Shown in pieces: positions 4,543 through 5,882 of a stretch of 5,882 nt of DNA. The stretch is taken from positions 1-5,882 of the forward strand of contig JAJZEY010000370.1 in assembly GCA_021805585.1 (NCBI GenBank), written 5' to 3'. Under the pieces are notes generated by a model, which was not told the DNA's origin, did no database searches, and was given only the letters and a program-made list of their open reading frames with translations. A program made the position numbers and the translations under genes. How positions within the stretch are numbered: the stretch's first letter is position 1; each line of letters begins with the position of its first letter. The stretch is from Planctomycetota bacterium. GTDB taxonomy: Bacteria; Planctomycetota; Phycisphaerae; WQYP01.

Positions 4543-5463
4543 ATGATTCAACCGTCGGATGCTCGCCTTGAACCGCGTGTTATCGCCAATTCGACCCGCG
4601 CAAGGGGCGCAATAATAAGTGGCGCGGATATCGTATTGACCGTCCGCCCTCCGAAATGGATACGGCATTTGAAGGCCACCGTTCGCACGCACAAGCGTTT
4701 GCTGGAAGTGCTACTGAGCCGATTCAGCGGTCGCGGATTTTTCCCCGCGCAAACACTGGCTTCTGTGGACCTGGACCGTGGACTGACGATTATTCTTCCG
4801 GGCATTGAGGCGGCCGGCCCTTTTCCGGAAGATATTCGCGAGGCTCTTTCTGCGGGTGATGTTCCGGGTGCAAAGCGGATTTTTTACTGGGGCCTTCCCA
4901 TGCCCGAGGGGTATCTGCCCAATTTGATGTGGATTTCGCGAAATAAAATCAAAGCCGCCGAGCTTGCGGGCGAAATTGCCGAATATCAGGATGCGTTCCC
5001 CGGCCGACCGGTGCATATCGTGGCCAACAGCGGCGGTGCGGGTCCGGCGATATTCGCCATTGAAATGCTCCCGCCGGAGCGAAAGATTGAATCTCTGGTA
5101 TTGCTGGGCGGAGCGGTGAGCGACGGTTACGACCTGCGCAAAGCTCTGGAGCGCACGCGGCGTGGAATTTTAAATTGCCATTCGGACCGCGATGGCGGAG
5201 TCCTGGGTCTGGGGACACTGGTTTTTGGTTCCGCGGACCGCCGCCACAGCTGGTCCTGCGGATTTAAGGGCTTTCGACTGCCCAGTCATCTTCGTACCGA
5301 TTCGGCGGCAAAGGCCGCGTATTTACGACTATTCCAGATCGCCTGGCATCCGAACATGGCCGATGAATGCGATCATTTCGGTTCACATGATTTCGCCGCC
5401 GCACCGGCATTCGTTCGGCGGTATGTGGCCCCCTGGCTGATCCGCCCCTGCCCCGCGAATTAA
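4543..5463 (+). CDS. Alpha/beta hydrolase-fold protein, probable serine hydrolase
   Basis: 306 residues, start supported by GGAG (4534-4537), 5 nt upstream; no other Met occurs before 120. There is no signal peptide or membrane segment, so it is probably cytosolic. Residues 1-75 are a basic extension without a recognisable domain. The fold begins with a beta strand and oxyanion-loop-like LTIILPGIEAAGPF (81-94). VHIVANSGGAGPA (157-169) is the nucleophile elbow, with Ser163 as nucleophile; the usual leading Gly of GxSxG is Ala161. SLVLLGGAVS (184-193) is the next strand. The acid is probably D217 (or D215) in NCHSDRDGG, and the His H278 or H282 near DHFGSHDF. The block LGLGTLVFGSADRR (221-234) resembles uncharacterised planctomycete alpha/beta hydrolases. 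Substrate and reaction cannot be named. It is divergent from the toroid gene, sharing a dyad-rich control region, and is followed by a terminator. Confidence 0.82.
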   Translation: MIQPSDARLEPRVIANSTRARGAIISGADIVLTVRPPKWIRHLKATVRTHKRLLEVLLSRFSGRGFFPAQTLASVDLDRGLTIILPGIEAAGPFPEDIREALSAGDVPGAKRIFYWGLPMPEGYLPNLMWISRNKIKAAELAGEIAEYQDAFPGRPVHIVANSGGAGPAIFAIEMLPPERKIESLVLLGGAVSDGYDLRKALERTRRGILNCHSDRDGGVLGLGTLVFGSADRRHSWSCGFKGFRLPSHLRTDSAAKAAYLRLFQIAWHPNMADECDHFGSHDFAAAPAFVRRYVAPWLIRPCPAN

Positions 5464-5478
5464 GCCAAATTCCAAGCC

Positions 5479-5497
5479 GGCGGGTCCGCCAATTTTT
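5479..5497 (+). terminator. Intrinsic terminator after the hydrolase gene
   Basis: GGCGG-GT-CCGCC (5479-5490) followed at once by AATTTTT (5491-5497), starting 15 nt past the stop codon. It is nested in a longer stem, TTCCAAGCCGG (5470-5480) with CCGGC-TA-TTGGAA (5498-5510), which has a 2-nt bulge and shares bases 5479-5480. The gene therefore looks monocistronic. Confidence 0.55.
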
Positions 5498-5510
5498 CCG
5501 GCTATTGGAA

Positions 5511-5676
5511 CCGGGCGAATGGCTAATCCGTTTTAAACGCGGCGATGCTTCACTGGATTCTTAAATCAAATTCACCGCAAGGCCAAAGGGTTCGCGGAGG
5601 AATAACAGCAATGAGCAATGAGCTAAAGCAAACCACGGAAATTTACCGCCGCGATTAATATGACGTGATCCCTTAT
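5511..5676. other. Intergenic, no gene or RNA recognised
   Basis: Nothing convincing was found here. A 15-codon plus-strand frame (ATG 5611 to TAA 5658) has GGAGG at 5596-5600, but the 10-nt spacing is long and the peptide is too short to judge. The 10-mer AAACCACGGA at 5630-5639 recurs at 5813-5822, on the far side of the hairpin repeats. Confidence 0.3.
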
Positions 5677-5767
5677 GGGCAAGATGCCCGCCCCCCAGTG
5701 ACGTATACAGCCCGCTTGATCTTGCCGGAGGCCAATGCCCGGCGGCCAGGATGGCCGCCCCCCGGTC
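5677..5767. repeat. Two degenerate copies of a REP-like hairpin unit
   Basis: The 24-bp stretches 5677-5700 and 5744-5767 match at 19 of 24 positions, 67 bp apart in direct orientation. Each has a 5-bp stem, a 3-nt loop and then GCCCCCC: GGGCA-AGA-TGCCC in the first and GGCCA-GGA-TGGCC in the second. Two of the five differences are the two sides of one base pair (G-C in one, C-G in the other), so the hairpin is preserved. The second copy extends to a perfect 8-bp stem (5741-5759). GGCAAGAT (5678-5685) is also inverted at 5719-5726. I associate such G/C-rich hairpins, which read as Gly-Ala-Ala-Ile-Leu-Ala-Ala in spurious frames, with dispersed intergenic repeats of planctomycetes and relatives; that is memory, not a search. 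Confidence 0.5.
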
Positions 5768-5793
5768 TCCAGACGTCCACCCAAGCTGACACA

Positions 5794-5867
5794 GGCATTT
5801 CTGTCTGTGCATAAACCACGGATAGGAATGCTTGCTTTACACCCCGATACCCACAGACAAGAATGTC
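5794..5867. repeat. Imperfect inverted repeat at the right edge
   Basis: The 16-mer CACAGACAAGAATGTC (5852-5867) matches the reverse complement of 5794-5809 at 13 of 16 positions, leaving 42 bp between arms. The right arm also sits in a local dyad, CCCCGA (5842-5847) with TCGGGG (5866-5871), and contains GACA-AGAA-TGTC. This may belong to the same dispersed repeat cluster as 5677-5767. No target-site duplication or transposase is visible. Confidence 0.35.
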
Positions 5868-5882
5868 GGGGCTGCCAATTTT

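Noticed and set aside
5611..5658. 15-codon plus-strand frame after GGAGG
   Set aside because: The spacing of 10 nt is long and 15 codons are too few to distinguish from chance.
5561..5812. Minus-strand 83-codon frame starting with ATG at 5812
   Set aside because: No ribosome site, and it runs straight through the hairpin repeats. Its Gly-Ala-Ala-Ile-Leu-Ala-Ala stretch is simply the translated palindrome. Treated as noncoding.
1..5882. tRNA genes, CRISPR arrays, insertion sequences or phage genes
   Set aside because: No cloverleaf, regularly spaced repeats, transposase or integrase motifs were seen on either strand.

Overview
The window reads as a piece of a moderately GC-rich bacterial chromosome, most likely from a planctomycete-type lineage. 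That placement is inference from three things: a secreted Thr/Ser-rich protein with the layout of PEP-CTERM sorted proteins, a secreted prenyltransferase/squalene-oxidase-repeat (toroid) protein, and an alpha/beta hydrolase with a planctomycete-looking C-terminal half. There is no rRNA, tRNA, CRISPR array, integrase or transposase. Only proC is a universal housekeeping gene.

Layout. Minus strand, left: a secreted protein gene runs off the left edge (734 down to 1), so it has no stop in view and lacks its C-terminus. Upstream of it lies about 500 bp without a convincing gene. That stretch holds a good sigma-70-type promoter (perfect TTGACA) about 340 nt from the start codon, and the intervening leader can form four hairpins. 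Minus strand, centre: proC (pyrroline-5-carboxylate reductase) is followed by a COG0720 (6-pyruvoyl-tetrahydropterin synthase/QueD) gene in the same direction, probably one transcription unit. The pterin enzyme carries the E-x2-HGH motif of PTPS-III rather than the C-x3-HGH of QueD. About 550 bp with no supported gene separates proC from the toroid-protein gene (4276 down to 3068, minus).

Right side: the toroid gene and a plus-strand alpha/beta hydrolase-like gene (4543-5463) are divergently transcribed from a 266-bp region. It contains three separate perfect dyads, each sitting on a predicted promoter element, so this is the most regulated-looking spot in the window. The hydrolase gene ends at a compact terminator. 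The last ~400 bp is noncoding and contains two degenerate copies of a REP-like hairpin unit. Their stems differ by a compensatory G-C to C-G swap, which argues for selection on the hairpin or for descent from a structured repeat family.

How the genes may work together: proline synthesis and pterin/folate metabolism are co-linear but not biochemically linked. The toroid protein and the hydrolase share a control region and may be co-regulated or oppositely regulated; no substrate can be named for either. No complete novel system is demonstrated. The best leads are the catalytically atypical pterin enzyme, the dyad-rich divergent promoter, the long structured leader and the covarying repeat pair.
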